DNA from: Lachnospiraceae bacterium
Lineage (GTDB): Bacteria > Bacillota > Clostridia > Lachnospirales > Lachnospiraceae
Reading direction: 5' to 3'
Assembly (NCBI GenBank): GCA_015056795.1
Contig: SVFO01000005.1
Span: 62,001-126,000 of the forward strand
Length of the DNA: 64,000 bases
Part shown: in pieces, positions 34,969-43,680 of the stretch
Layout of the letters: each line of letters begins with the position of its first letter
Numbering within the stretch: position 1 is the first letter of the stretch
Translations under genes and position numbers: made by a program
The notes under the pieces: model-generated
Seen by the model: only the letters and a program-made list of their open reading frames with translations
The model's database searches: none
Told to the model about the DNA's origin: nothing

Positions 34969-36345
34969 ATGAATTTAAAGTCTGTAGTTATTGAAATTCC
35001 AGAAGGCGCGAGAGAGGTTTTGGAGACGCTGCATGGTGCAGGATATGAGGCCTATGTGGTTGGCGGATGCGTGCGAGATTCGATTTTGGGGCGGAAGCCG
35101 CAGGATTGGGACGTCACGACCTCAGCGCGACCAGAGGAGGTCAAGGCGCTGTTTCGCAGGACGATTGACACGGGAATTCAGCATGGAACGGTCACGATTA
35201 TGATCGGCAATGAGGGCTTCGAGGTCACGACCTATCGAATTGACGGGAAATATGAGGACAGCCGTCATCCCAGCGAGGTCATTTTTACCCCGAGCCTGGA
35301 GGAGGACCTAAAGCGCAGGGATTTTACGATCAATGCGATGGCATATAATGACAAGGAGGGTCTGGTGGATCTCTTTGGTGGCATGGAGGACATCGAAAAA
35401 AAGATGATTCGCTGCGTGGGAGATCCGAAGGCGAGGTTCGGAGAGGATGCACTTCGCATCATGCGCGCCGTGCGATTTTCCGCGCAGCTTGGATATGAAA
35501 TTGATGAGAAGACCAAGGAGGCAATTCAGGAGCTGGCCCCGACGCTGAAGAACATCAGCGCGGAGCGGATTCAGACGGAGCTGGTAAAGCTCGTGGTTTC
35601 TGACCATCCTGAGTATCTGAAAATTGCCTATGAGACAGGGATTACGAAGGTGGTGCTGCCGGAATTTGACCTCATGATGGAGACGCCGCAGCGGCATGCC
35701 CACCATTGCTATAACGTGGGGGAGCATTCCCTGGTATCCATGACCCATGTTCCGGCAAATAAGGTTCTGCGCCTGACCATGCTTTTTCATGACCTTGGAA
35801 AGCCGGCGTGTCTAACCGTGGATGAAGAGGGAATTACCCATTTTTATGGGCATCCAAAGGTGAGTGAAGAAATTGCGCGAAAGATTATGCGGAGACTTAA
35901 GTTTGATAACGATACGACAGAGCTTGTATGCAAGCTGGTGAAATATCATGATTACGGCAATGAGGATGCGCCAGATCAAAGGGCGATGCGACGAGCCTTG
36001 AACAAGATTGGTGAGGATGCCTTTCCCATCATGTTTGACGTTTGGCGGGCGGACATTTTGGCGCAGAGTGAGTATAAGCGCGAGGAAAAGCTGGCGCGTG
36101 CTTGGCAATGGCAGCAGTACTATGAGGCCATCATGGAGCAGCATGAGTGCGTGAGCTTAAAGGACCTGGCCATCAACGGAAGTGACCTGATCCAGCTGGG
36201 AATGAAGCCGGGGCGTGAGCTGGGAAGCTGCCTGCAGGCTCTTTTAGAGGAGGTTTTAGAGGAGCCAGCTCGCAACACGAAGGAATACTTGACGGAGCAA
36301 GCGAGACAGCGGATAAAGGGGCAGATGCCTGAGAAAATGAAATGA
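34969..36345 (+). CDS. cca: CCA tRNA nucleotidyltransferase with HD domain
   Basis: A 458-residue class II nucleotidyltransferase. GGCVRD, the catalytic DWDVTT (D-x-D), RRDFTINAMAYN and RFGEDALRIMRAVRF match the tRNA nucleotidyltransferase head and neck; an HD-type domain follows (YNVGEHSLVSM, FHDLGKPAC, VKYHDYGNED). It adds or repairs the 3' CCA of tRNAs, needed here because the tRNAs in this window do not encode CCA. A TTG 33 bases upstream is an alternative start. Confidence 0.92.
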   Translation: MNLKSVVIEIPEGAREVLETLHGAGYEAYVVGGCVRDSILGRKPQDWDVTTSARPEEVKALFRRTIDTGIQHGTVTIMIGNEGFEVTTYRIDGKYEDSRHPSEVIFTPSLEEDLKRRDFTINAMAYNDKEGLVDLFGGMEDIEKKMIRCVGDPKARFGEDALRIMRAVRFSAQLGYEIDEKTKEAIQELAPTLKNISAERIQTELVKLVVSDHPEYLKIAYETGITKVVLPEFDLMMETPQRHAHHCYNVGEHSLVSMTHVPANKVLRLTMLFHDLGKPACLTVDEEGITHFYGHPKVSEEIARKIMRRLKFDNDTTELVCKLVKYHDYGNEDAPDQRAMRRALNKIGEDAFPIMFDVWRADILAQSEYKREEKLARAWQWQQYYEAIMEQHECVSLKDLAINGSDLIQLGMKPGRELGSCLQALLEEVLEEPARNTKEYLTEQARQRIKGQMPEKMK

Positions 36346-36565
36346 TTGGCAGATGAGGCGGAAGCCTGAGAAGGGAAAAAGACCGATAGAAGAGATGGAT
36401 GTCTGAGTAAGGATTTGATAAAGAGCTTCATCTTGGCATAAAACCATCCTTTGATTCATAAGTTTAGGTGTGACCCGAAGGAAAGCTTAGAAGTCGCGGT
36501 GCGGATAGTAATCGCGATTCATGAGAAATCACTTCGATCACAGTCTAGGAATCGGAGGATGGAGC

Positions 36566-37759
36566 ATGAATGACAGGGCTGTCAGTTTGTTGGACCAATA
36601 TGAAATAGAGGTGGCAGGAACCCGTAAGGGACGGGGGGCGATCCTATGTGACACCGACAGGGGCACCCTGATTTTTAAGGAATATGCGGGAAGTCCGCAG
36701 CATCTGCGCGTGCAGGATCGACTTCTTCGAACCATTGCGGAGAAGGGTCTCGTTGAGGCAGAGCAGCTTCTTCCAACGAAGGAGGGCGAGTTTTCCGTTA
36801 AGGATCATGACGGGGTTTCGTATATATTAAAGACCTATCGCGAGGGGCGGGAGTGCAATATCCGTGAGCCCGAGGAATGCCTTGCGGCAGTAAGGCAGCT
36901 CGCGAAGCTCCATTTAAGCACGCAGGAGGGGCTAACCTCGGAACCGTGGGAAGGAAGGAAATCGCCGACGGATGAATGGTTGCAGGAAGAGCAGCCGAAG
37001 GATATCGCAGTCCTATCGAACGGAGGAATGGAACCAGAGGATGCAAGAGCTATGGCAGATGCAGGAATGGAGACGGAGGATGCCAGGATCAGGTCGGATA
37101 TCCAATCAGGGCAAGAGAACCTCGAGGCCAAAGGAAATGCCGTGCGAAAGGATGAAGCCAAGGCTGAGCTGGCACCAGTGGATGTCATGGCGGAGTATGA
37201 AAAGCGCAATCGGGAGCTTCGACGTATTCGAAAGTTTTTGCTGGGGCGCAGCCAAAAGACCTGGTTTGAGATTTCTTTATTAGGGTGTTTTGATCGGTTT
37301 TATGATCAGGCGAAGGAAGCCCAGGAGGGCTGGAAGGCCTATCAAAACGCGGCGCAGCGAGAGGATCGGCTTGCATATTGTCATGGCGATTACCAATATC
37401 ACAACATCCTTTTGGATCAAAAGGCCTGGTACCTGATTAATTTTGAGCGATGCATCAAGGATGATCCCGTGCGAGACCTGCACTTGCTACTTCGTAAGCT
37501 TTTGGAAAAGAGTGGCTGGTCCGCGCAGCTTGGCGAGAAGCTTCTTCGTGAGTATGAAAGAATCAGGCCCCTTTCGGCGATCAGTAAAATCGACCTGTAT
37601 TACCGACTTTCCTATCCTGAGAAGTTTTGGAAGATCGCGAATTTTTATTATAATTCGGGGAAAGCCTGGATCCCTGGAAAGAATCTGGAAAAATTAGAGA
37701 AATTACTGTCGCAGGAAACTGAAAAGAAAGCATTTCTTGAGACCGTCTTCCGAGTTTAA
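36566..37759 (+). CDS. CotS-family spore coat protein, kinase-like
   Basis: A 397-residue protein of the CotS/aminoglycoside-phosphotransferase-like fold. The N-lobe runs over residues 1-120, followed by a low-complexity, Glu/Asp-rich insert (about 140-205), then the C-lobe with the catalytic-loop motif CHGDYQYHNILL. The metal-binding Asp is replaced by Asn (YLINFERC), so catalysis is doubtful. CotS proteins are spore coat components. GGAGGATGGAGC precedes the start. The stop codon lies in the loop of the following terminator. Confidence 0.82.
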   Translation: MNDRAVSLLDQYEIEVAGTRKGRGAILCDTDRGTLIFKEYAGSPQHLRVQDRLLRTIAEKGLVEAEQLLPTKEGEFSVKDHDGVSYILKTYREGRECNIREPEECLAAVRQLAKLHLSTQEGLTSEPWEGRKSPTDEWLQEEQPKDIAVLSNGGMEPEDARAMADAGMETEDARIRSDIQSGQENLEAKGNAVRKDEAKAELAPVDVMAEYEKRNRELRRIRKFLLGRSQKTWFEISLLGCFDRFYDQAKEAQEGWKAYQNAAQREDRLAYCHGDYQYHNILLDQKAWYLINFERCIKDDPVRDLHLLLRKLLEKSGWSAQLGEKLLREYERIRPLSAISKIDLYYRLSYPEKFWKIANFYYNSGKAWIPGKNLEKLEKLLSQETEKKAFLETVFRV

Positions 37760-37776
37760 GGAAGGCGGCCTTTTTA
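37741..37776 (+). terminator. Terminator overlapping the CotS-like stop codon
   Basis: CCGTCTTCC pairs with GGAAGGCGG (one G-T), the TAA stop is in the loop, and five T follow. Confidence 0.75.
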
Positions 37777-37837
37777 TTGTGATAGTCGTGAATATATGAT
37801 ATTATTATTCCATGCGAGACCAACGGAGGAGCCAGTC

Positions 37838-38587
37838 ATGAAAGAAACAAAGTATGATAAAGAATTGATGGAAAAGGATCCATTGTTTGCGATCCATAAG
37901 TTTTCTTTGCCACACATAGGCGAAGAGTATGAGAAATTTCGTATTTTACATGTGGGTGAAAGTAACTACTTAGGGCAGGATGCTGAAACAGAATCTGATC
38001 AGTTTGGGATTCCTTTTTTTGCGGAAAAATGGTGGAATACGGAATATACCATGGAAGAACTGATGAGAGTATACCCGGAGACATGCTGGGATGGTGATTG
38101 GACTAGAAACGTGATTAAGGAATTTGGAACCGGGCTCTCAGATTTCTTCGATATTTACAAGGCCATGGGAACGGCCTTGTTGAAATTGAAATTTCCGGAA
38201 GTGGAACCGTCTGAAAAAAATATTCGGGAGTATTATTATAAATATTTTGCTTTTACGGATTATTATAAAATGCCTTCCCTCTATAAGGGAAAAGCTTTTA
38301 ACATAAGCTTAAACGTAGGAAGAAAAAAGTTGTCTGAGGAAGAAAACAAAAAATATCCCTCAAGAGAATTCAATAGGAATAATAAGGCGCAGGCACAATT
38401 GGCATTGGATACGGTAATCGAGGTGCTTGATCCTAAAGTGGTTTTGGTGACGTCTTCTCTGGCAATGCATGCTTACCAAGGAAAATACAAGGACAGGTTT
38501 CTTCATGTCCATCATCCGAGCAGTCGTAGATTCGGGTATTTTAAGCAAGAGGATCTAGAAAATGAACTAAAAAAAGCATTGCAGTAA
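37838..38587 (+). CDS. Unknown protein, possible uracil-DNA-glycosylase-like fold
   Basis: A 249-residue soluble protein. ILHVGESNYLG near residue 35 and VHHPSSRRFGY near the C-terminus sit where UDG-superfamily proteins carry their first active-site loop and His-containing last loop. This resemblance is weak. GGAGGA lies 9 bases before the ATG. The next gene has a similar first-loop motif, suggesting a functional or evolutionary pair. AT content rises from here to 39.5 kb, hinting at acquisition. Confidence 0.45.
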   Translation: MKETKYDKELMEKDPLFAIHKFSLPHIGEEYEKFRILHVGESNYLGQDAETESDQFGIPFFAEKWWNTEYTMEELMRVYPETCWDGDWTRNVIKEFGTGLSDFFDIYKAMGTALLKLKFPEVEPSEKNIREYYYKYFAFTDYYKMPSLYKGKAFNISLNVGRKKLSEEENKKYPSREFNRNNKAQAQLALDTVIEVLDPKVVLVTSSLAMHAYQGKYKDRFLHVHHPSSRRFGYFKQEDLENELKKALQ

Positions 38588-38704
38588 AACGAAAAAATTA
38601 TTGAAACATACTAAGAAAAGTGTATTAGCGAAGTTTACATTTATAAAAGGAAAAGTTTATGTCATTTGTTTGCGAAACAGATTAATAAAGGAGAGTATGG
38701 ATAA

Positions 38705-39478
38705 ATGAATAAATATCAGGAATTAACTATCAATGGATTAAAAGAAGGATTAAAAAAACAATGGGATTTTATGAATTCACTTTCTACTGGTTTTTTTATT
38801 TCAGATGATGATACGAATCCGGAAGATTGTGTTTTAACTATCGGTCTTAATCCGGCAGGAGACAGTATAAATGCTGATGACGAAAGAAATCAACGGTTAT
38901 ACTTATTTTCAGTTGACGATGATTTAGCAATCGATAGTTATGCTGAAGAAAAACAAGGGCGCATTGTAAATAATGGCTATTATCGCAAAATTATGAAAAT
39001 TGTTGATCATACTGTTGGAAAAGGACGGTGGCCATGGAGCAAGGAATCATGGGCAGTATTGGAAAAGCAAATAGATTCAGACGCATTGCTAAACCATAAT
39101 AAATTGAATATTAAAAAACAATATGACCGGGATCAGAAGAGAAAAATTACGGTTTATCACGGAGATATGTTTTATGTGCATAAAACTGATTCGACAGAAA
39201 TTGAAATGAAGAAAAATTGGGATGGAGTTGAGTATTGTAAAAAAATGTTAAGTTATCATATGGATGACTTAAAGGCACATAATAAAAGTATTAAGTATGT
39301 TTACATTCCAAATAAGAAAATTTCGAACTGGCTTGCAGTAGGAAAAGAATATGTCATGTTAGACGATGGTACTTATGTATTTTTAAGTGAACAGCCAACT
39401 GCTAGCTGGTGGAATAGACATCAAAGGGACGTAAAAGACCCCGAGACTATCAATAGAATCTTAAATCATGTGTTGTAA
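38705..39478 (+). CDS. Unknown protein, possible uracil-DNA-glycosylase-like fold
   Basis: A 257-residue soluble protein. VLTIGLNPAGDS at residues about 40-52 resembles the UDG-superfamily loop G-x-N-P-G. Elsewhere it is Lys/Asp/Asn-rich with no recognised motif. AAAGGAGAG lies before the start. It is markedly more AT-rich than its neighbours downstream. Confidence 0.45.
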   Translation: MNKYQELTINGLKEGLKKQWDFMNSLSTGFFISDDDTNPEDCVLTIGLNPAGDSINADDERNQRLYLFSVDDDLAIDSYAEEKQGRIVNNGYYRKIMKIVDHTVGKGRWPWSKESWAVLEKQIDSDALLNHNKLNIKKQYDRDQKRKITVYHGDMFYVHKTDSTEIEMKKNWDGVEYCKKMLSYHMDDLKAHNKSIKYVYIPNKKISNWLAVGKEYVMLDDGTYVFLSEQPTASWWNRHQRDVKDPETINRILNHVL

Positions 39479-39615
39479 ATGATGAATAGTATATAATCAT
39501 ATAATCATGCAAGAAAATTGCAAAAAGTCAAAATGTTTTGTTGACAAGCCTAGGCTTTCACGTTAATGTAAAGGTTGAAGGGCGTATGGAGATAAGCTTA
39601 CGTGAGGTGAAGGCA

Positions 39616-40491
39616 ATGGATGAGAGAAATGATTTCAACCGCAAGTATGTCGCGACGCGGTTGCCGGATAAATTGAAGTTAGCAGCCTATATTAAGGAAG
39701 CTAAGGGCCCAGGGAGGACCATGGCGGAGTTTGCGGAGCAGTGCGGCACGCTGACCGCGTCTTCGTTTTCGCGGATCATTCACGGGAATCTTGCGAAGTC
39801 TTTGTCTGCGGAGATTATTCAGTCGATCGTGAAAAATGCCGCGCCAGGGGCTCGCGTAGATTATGAAAGCATGATGCAGGCGAATGGCATGGTGCCGGAG
39901 GAGCAAGGGAAACAAGCTTCGGAGGAAGTCGTTTACTGGGAGGTGCTTGAGCGAAAGAATAAGGAGCTTCAGGTGAGAAATATTCTTGCGGACGAGCATT
40001 TGGCCAGGGGACACATGATTCAGTATTTTCCGAGGCTTTTTGAAGATCTTTCCTTGGATGGGAGCAATCCTGTTCCTAATCATATTCCGAAGAGCAAGTT
40101 TGGACTTATCGTTCCCAGCTCTTTTGCGATTCGGATTCAGGGGTATGAGCCGCTGTATTGGAATTATGTCGTGAATTTGACGACTCTTGATAACAGGGGT
40201 GGAAGACCTAAAGCATTGCCAGGTTTTCGAGCCTATCATTCCTTCTTTTTAAGGGACGCATGGGAGCCGGAAACATTGAAGGATGTAATGCAAACCTTTG
40301 TGTTTGTGGAGAAAACGGCGTATGAGGTGTTTCTCTCCATGCTGTCCGAAATAAAAGTGCATAACTATGTTTCAGCACTGTTGGTAGATCTGGATGCGGG
40401 CAGAGTCGTGGAGGAGAGCTTCCTGGAACGGTATGATGGGAAACAAATGACGAGTATCTTTTTGGAAAAAAGGATGGAGGAATATCAATAG
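39616..40491 (+). CDS. HTH-domain protein of unknown function
   Basis: A 291-residue protein. Residues about 15-80 look like a helix-turn-helix (RTMAEFAEQCGTLTASSFSRIIHG). The rest is an alpha/beta domain not recognised, with GRPKALPGFRAYHSFF at its centre. GTGAGGTGAAGG sits just before the chosen ATG; a longer in-frame start is less likely. A T-poor terminator-like hairpin follows. Confidence 0.6.
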   Translation: MDERNDFNRKYVATRLPDKLKLAAYIKEAKGPGRTMAEFAEQCGTLTASSFSRIIHGNLAKSLSAEIIQSIVKNAAPGARVDYESMMQANGMVPEEQGKQASEEVVYWEVLERKNKELQVRNILADEHLARGHMIQYFPRLFEDLSLDGSNPVPNHIPKSKFGLIVPSSFAIRIQGYEPLYWNYVVNLTTLDNRGGRPKALPGFRAYHSFFLRDAWEPETLKDVMQTFVFVEKTAYEVFLSMLSEIKVHNYVSALLVDLDAGRVVEESFLERYDGKQMTSIFLEKRMEEYQ

Positions 40492-40537
40492 GAAGCAGTT
40501 GATTTGAAAATTGAATAACATATATTAGATGAATGAG

Positions 40538-40570
40538 GAAGACCCTGCAAGGAGATTGCAGGGTCTTCTT
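40538..40570 (+). terminator. Hairpin after the HTH gene
   Basis: A perfect 13-bp stem (GAAGACCCTGCAA with its complement), five-base loop, weak T-run. Confidence 0.7.
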
Positions 40571-40580
40571 GTGTAGCGAG

Positions 40581-40850
40581 GAAGGAAACCAAGCGACTGC
40601 GAAGCAGGCATTTGGTTTCAACCGAGCGTACACGAAATAAAATCATAAGCTGCGAAGCAGCGACAGATGCCGAAGGCAGCTGGATTTTATGAGTGAAGAG
40701 GAAGGAAACCAAGCGACTGCGAAGCAGGCATTTGGTTTCAACCGAGCGTACACGAAATAAAATCATAAGCTGCGAAGCAGCGACAGATGCCGAAGGCAGC
40801 TGGATTTTATGAGTGAAGAGGAAGGAAACCAAGCGACTGCGAAGCAGGCA
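40581..40850. repeat. Tandem 120-bp structured repeat, 2.25 copies
   Basis: Identical units at 40581-40700 and 40701-40820, with a 30-base third start to 40850. Each unit folds into two hairpins: GAAACCAA/TTGGTTTC enclosing CTGC-GAA-GCAG, and ATAAAATC/GATTTTAT enclosing GCTGC-GAA-GCAGC and TGCC-GAA-GGCA. Compared with the copy at 33.75 kb, the first stem has an extra C on one arm and a matching extra G on the other. Confidence 0.9.
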
Positions 40851-40932
40851 AGAAAAATTCACAAAGGAAATCGTGATATTTTGTATAAACATTACAAATA
40901 TTATGCAAACACAAAATAATTACAAAAAACTA
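40851..40932. other. AT-rich region with repeated A-tracts
   Basis: Many short A-tracts (ACAAA, TACAAA) precede the promoter at 40933. They may bend DNA or act as UP elements. No ORF. Confidence 0.35.
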
Positions 40933-40961
40933 TTTACAAACGCAAAAGAAAATGCTATTTT
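40933..40961 (+). promoter_or_regulatory. Promoter of the ClpP/AAA operon
   Basis: TTTACA, 17-base spacer, TATTTT with extended -10 TGC. It gives a leader of about 265 bases. Confidence 0.6.
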
Positions 40962-41095
40962 GTAAACACGATAAAATGCAAAATCAAAATTGCGAGAACA
41001 CAAAATATTGTTTGACCGCGATTTGGGGTTTTGTGACGTTTTGTCACGCACATTTGGAACAGGACGTGACGCTTTTCAAAACAGGTACCTTGAAA

Positions 41096-41212
41096 ATTGA
41101 ATATGGACAATAGAATTCGGCGACCAAATTCTATTGCCCAGTGGTAACACGAAACTGCGGAGTGATCCGCAGCATCCGTTGAGGTCAAAAGCCTTTTGAT
41201 CCCAACGACATA
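41096..41212 (+). ncRNA. Structured 5' leader of the ClpP/AAA operon
   Basis: Three consecutive hairpins: CAATAGAATT/AATTCTATTG, CTGCGGA-GTGA-TCCGCAG, and CGTTG/CAACG enclosing GG-TCAAAAG with CTTTTGA-TCC. Between the first two is CCCAGTGGTAACACGAAA. The third ends shortly before the Shine-Dalgarno site (GGGAGGA). I do not recognise a known riboswitch class. Confidence 0.5.
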
Positions 41213-41230
41213 GCATGGGAGGACAAGATT

Positions 41231-42364
41231 ATGAAAAACGAAAAGAATCAGAATGTATTGGATGAATTGCAGGACATAATCGACACCATGGAGCAGCAGG
41301 TAAAAAAGCTTCCGGACCTTTTTATGGACGTTATGTCCATGGGAATGGGCCTGGATGGGGACGATCCCATGAACAGCCGTGACATTGCCGACGAGCTTCG
41401 CGGCGAGTATATCGATCTGACGCCGGATCTGGTAGAAGAAGCGCAGCGGGATGCCTCTGAGATGACGAACCTTCTGTCGAAGGTGAAAAACATCTTTCCA
41501 GAGAAGCTTATGGTGGATATGGAGCTTTCCGGCATCGGCAAGAACTGTACCTGGAGCTTCCTCGACGACCTTCGTATTTCAGAAAAAGCCCAGAACGAAC
41601 AGGGTCTGGAGGCAGCCTTGAGCTCAGAATTTGGCGATCAGGAATTTGTCAGAATGCCCAAGATTCGAGATCTGTATGAGTATCGTGGATTTGCGGACAG
41701 ATTCCATGATGAGACGCTGCGACCTACGGCCAGGGAATTTCAGAAATTAAAGGAAATCGCCAGGAAGGTAGCAAGAAAGCTTGAGGAGATGGGAAAGACG
41801 CTGCTCCCGGATATAAAAGGAAAGCGTTCCGTACTGGACATGGCATTGGAATACTGTTATCTGGGCGAGGGTTTTGCAAAGTCGATCGCGGCCCAAAGCC
41901 TCTTTTACTCCAGCAATGCGGTTCGTATCCTTAAGGAAGGCTCCGCAATCCGTACCATCCAAGGGATGTATGACAAAACGGATGAAAACGGAACGCTTTT
42001 CCTTCCCGAGTGGTCTACGGATCCCGACATTCCTGATACAGGACGCTTTTACAAGTGCCAGATGGTATGGGATGAGCTGGATTTGGAGCGGACGATTCGA
42101 GATTTTCAGGAGCTTTATACGTCCCTTTTGGAGCTGGGCGAGGAGATTCAGAATACCAAAACGGAACAGGAAGAGTATTTCACGAACTTGGAAAAGAGTC
42201 TAAAGAATGACCTCGTGGCGAAGCACCTGATCCTTCGGGCTAGGAGGTTCTGTCATCTTGTGACCATTGGCGCACCGTCCGTGATCCTTTGGGGAGAGGC
42301 GACTTACCTTGCGCAGGCTTTTGCGCTGAATGCCTGCGGGAAGTCCGTGGAATTAGTGAACTAA
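41231..42364 (+). CDS. Unknown protein A of the ClpP/AAA operon
   Basis: A 377-residue, mostly helical soluble protein with an acidic N-terminal half and two probable coiled-coil stretches (FQKLKEIARKVARKLEEMG and a second near residues 290-320). Near the C-terminus ARRFCHLVTIGAPSVILWGE resembles a segment of the next protein in the operon. No family recognised. It is the first gene after the structured leader, and a MITE-like palindrome follows it. Confidence 0.6.
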   Translation: MKNEKNQNVLDELQDIIDTMEQQVKKLPDLFMDVMSMGMGLDGDDPMNSRDIADELRGEYIDLTPDLVEEAQRDASEMTNLLSKVKNIFPEKLMVDMELSGIGKNCTWSFLDDLRISEKAQNEQGLEAALSSEFGDQEFVRMPKIRDLYEYRGFADRFHDETLRPTAREFQKLKEIARKVARKLEEMGKTLLPDIKGKRSVLDMALEYCYLGEGFAKSIAAQSLFYSSNAVRILKEGSAIRTIQGMYDKTDENGTLFLPEWSTDPDIPDTGRFYKCQMVWDELDLERTIRDFQELYTSLLELGEEIQNTKTEQEEYFTNLEKSLKNDLVAKHLILRARRFCHLVTIGAPSVILWGEATYLAQAFALNACGKSVELVN

Positions 42365-42381
42365 TAAACCAAACAAAGGGC

Positions 42382-42512
42382 AGTGTCATTAAGTTAGGCA
42401 TTTTTGTAACCTCGAGGGGAGGGTTTGGACAATCTTTCTGGGTTAAAAGGTTACCAGAAAGATTGTCCAAACCCATACCCCGAGTTCCTCTTTATCTTAA
42501 CATACTGACACT
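42382..42512. mobile_element. MITE-like 131-bp palindromic element
   Basis: Imperfect 15-bp terminal inverted repeats: AGTGTCATTAAGTTA at the left and the complement of AGTGTCAGTATGTTA at the right (13 of 15 match). The interior has CTCGaGGGG/CCCCGAG and a perfect 21-bp stem (42421-42441 with 42454-42474). No coding capacity. It separates two genes of one operon and may form a strong hairpin in the transcript. Confidence 0.7.
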
Positions 42513-42534
42513 TGGATGAAAGGAGGTCGTACAA

Positions 42535-43596
42535 ATGATAGTGACCATTCGTAGACCAAAAGAGATTACCAGTGACGTACTTTGGGAGCTTTATCAGCTG
42601 CTTTACACCATGGAAAATCCTTATCTGTTTTACGAAACGCGGACCAATGGACAGAAAAAGGACGAGCTATTTTATGTTGAAAGTATTCGCATTGGGGATC
42701 AAGGGTTGATCTATGGTGGATATGATAATATGGGCATGGAGTTACCAACCAGTAAGAATGAATGGGTCGAGCTCATACTGATAAATCTGGAAAATGGAAG
42801 GAAACAAAGGTTCCAGCGTACCATTTGGGTGAATGCGTTATATGTAAACCACAAAAGCGTGCAGGACCTTCTTGCCATCAATGACTTAAGGCTTTCGACC
42901 GGGCAGGAGCTTCAGGACGTAACCTATGAGGCCCGTTCGCTCTATGATGGAATTCCAAAGATCCCGCTGCCTTCTTATTCCATTCCCGTGGAGGTTCATA
43001 AGACGATCGAAAGCAAAAGAAGGGATACTGCGTGGCGTAACGCGCATAGCCTTGCTTTTGACATGTCCATGCATCAAATTGCCTTTCGGCAAGAGGAACA
43101 AAAAGGACTCACAACGCAGGAAATCTTTTTTGCTGCAGAGCATGTCCCTGGCGGCATTTTGCGGGGAACCATCCAATATTTTGATCTGGCAGCAGAGTTT
43201 AAGCTCTTTATTCCTCCCGTTTGTCTGGAGAAATATGTTGGGATCGAACAGAAGGAGGAGCTTCTTAGATTCTTGAATGAAGTGAATGCACGGATTCTTC
43301 CAAGATACCAGGCGGATACCGTAGTAACGAACGATACGAAGAGTCCTTTCTCCTGGCGGATCTTTTATGCCCGAAAAACCGTCTGCCTTGTGACGATGAT
43401 CCCGTATCTTCTTTGGGGGGAGCAGCGAAGAAGAACTCACGGCACGCTCCTGAAGGATAGTCCCAAATTCATGGATCAGCTATCGCAATTTATAATGGAC
43501 ATTCTTTCCGGTGAAAAAATGACGGACGAGGCAATCACGGAAGTAGAGCAAACTCTGTTTAGCGAACATGCGATACAGGGACAAGCGGGTTCATGA
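42535..43596 (+). CDS. Unknown protein B of the ClpP/AAA operon
   Basis: A 353-residue soluble protein. No family recognised. Its C-terminal part contains ARKTVCLVTMIPYLLWGE, similar to ARR...LVT...P...LWGE in the upstream protein A. AAAGGAGG lies 9 bases before the ATG. It is followed 84 bases later by clpP, also with AAGGAGG. Confidence 0.6.
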   Translation: MIVTIRRPKEITSDVLWELYQLLYTMENPYLFYETRTNGQKKDELFYVESIRIGDQGLIYGGYDNMGMELPTSKNEWVELILINLENGRKQRFQRTIWVNALYVNHKSVQDLLAINDLRLSTGQELQDVTYEARSLYDGIPKIPLPSYSIPVEVHKTIESKRRDTAWRNAHSLAFDMSMHQIAFRQEEQKGLTTQEIFFAAEHVPGGILRGTIQYFDLAAEFKLFIPPVCLEKYVGIEQKEELLRFLNEVNARILPRYQADTVVTNDTKSPFSWRIFYARKTVCLVTMIPYLLWGEQRRRTHGTLLKDSPKFMDQLSQFIMDILSGEKMTDEAITEVEQTLFSEHAIQGQAGS

Positions 43597-43680
43597 CAGG
43601 GAAACAGATTTATGATAGGGCAAACAAATTTAAGATAGGAACGATTTATTTCATAGTAGAGAGACAAGGAGGAAAATGAC

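Noticed and set aside
40485-40892. 135-residue minus-strand ORF with a repeated 40-residue unit
   Set aside because: The repeat length 120 bp is divisible by three, which keeps the frame open by chance; stems and the intergenic position favour a structured DNA/RNA element.
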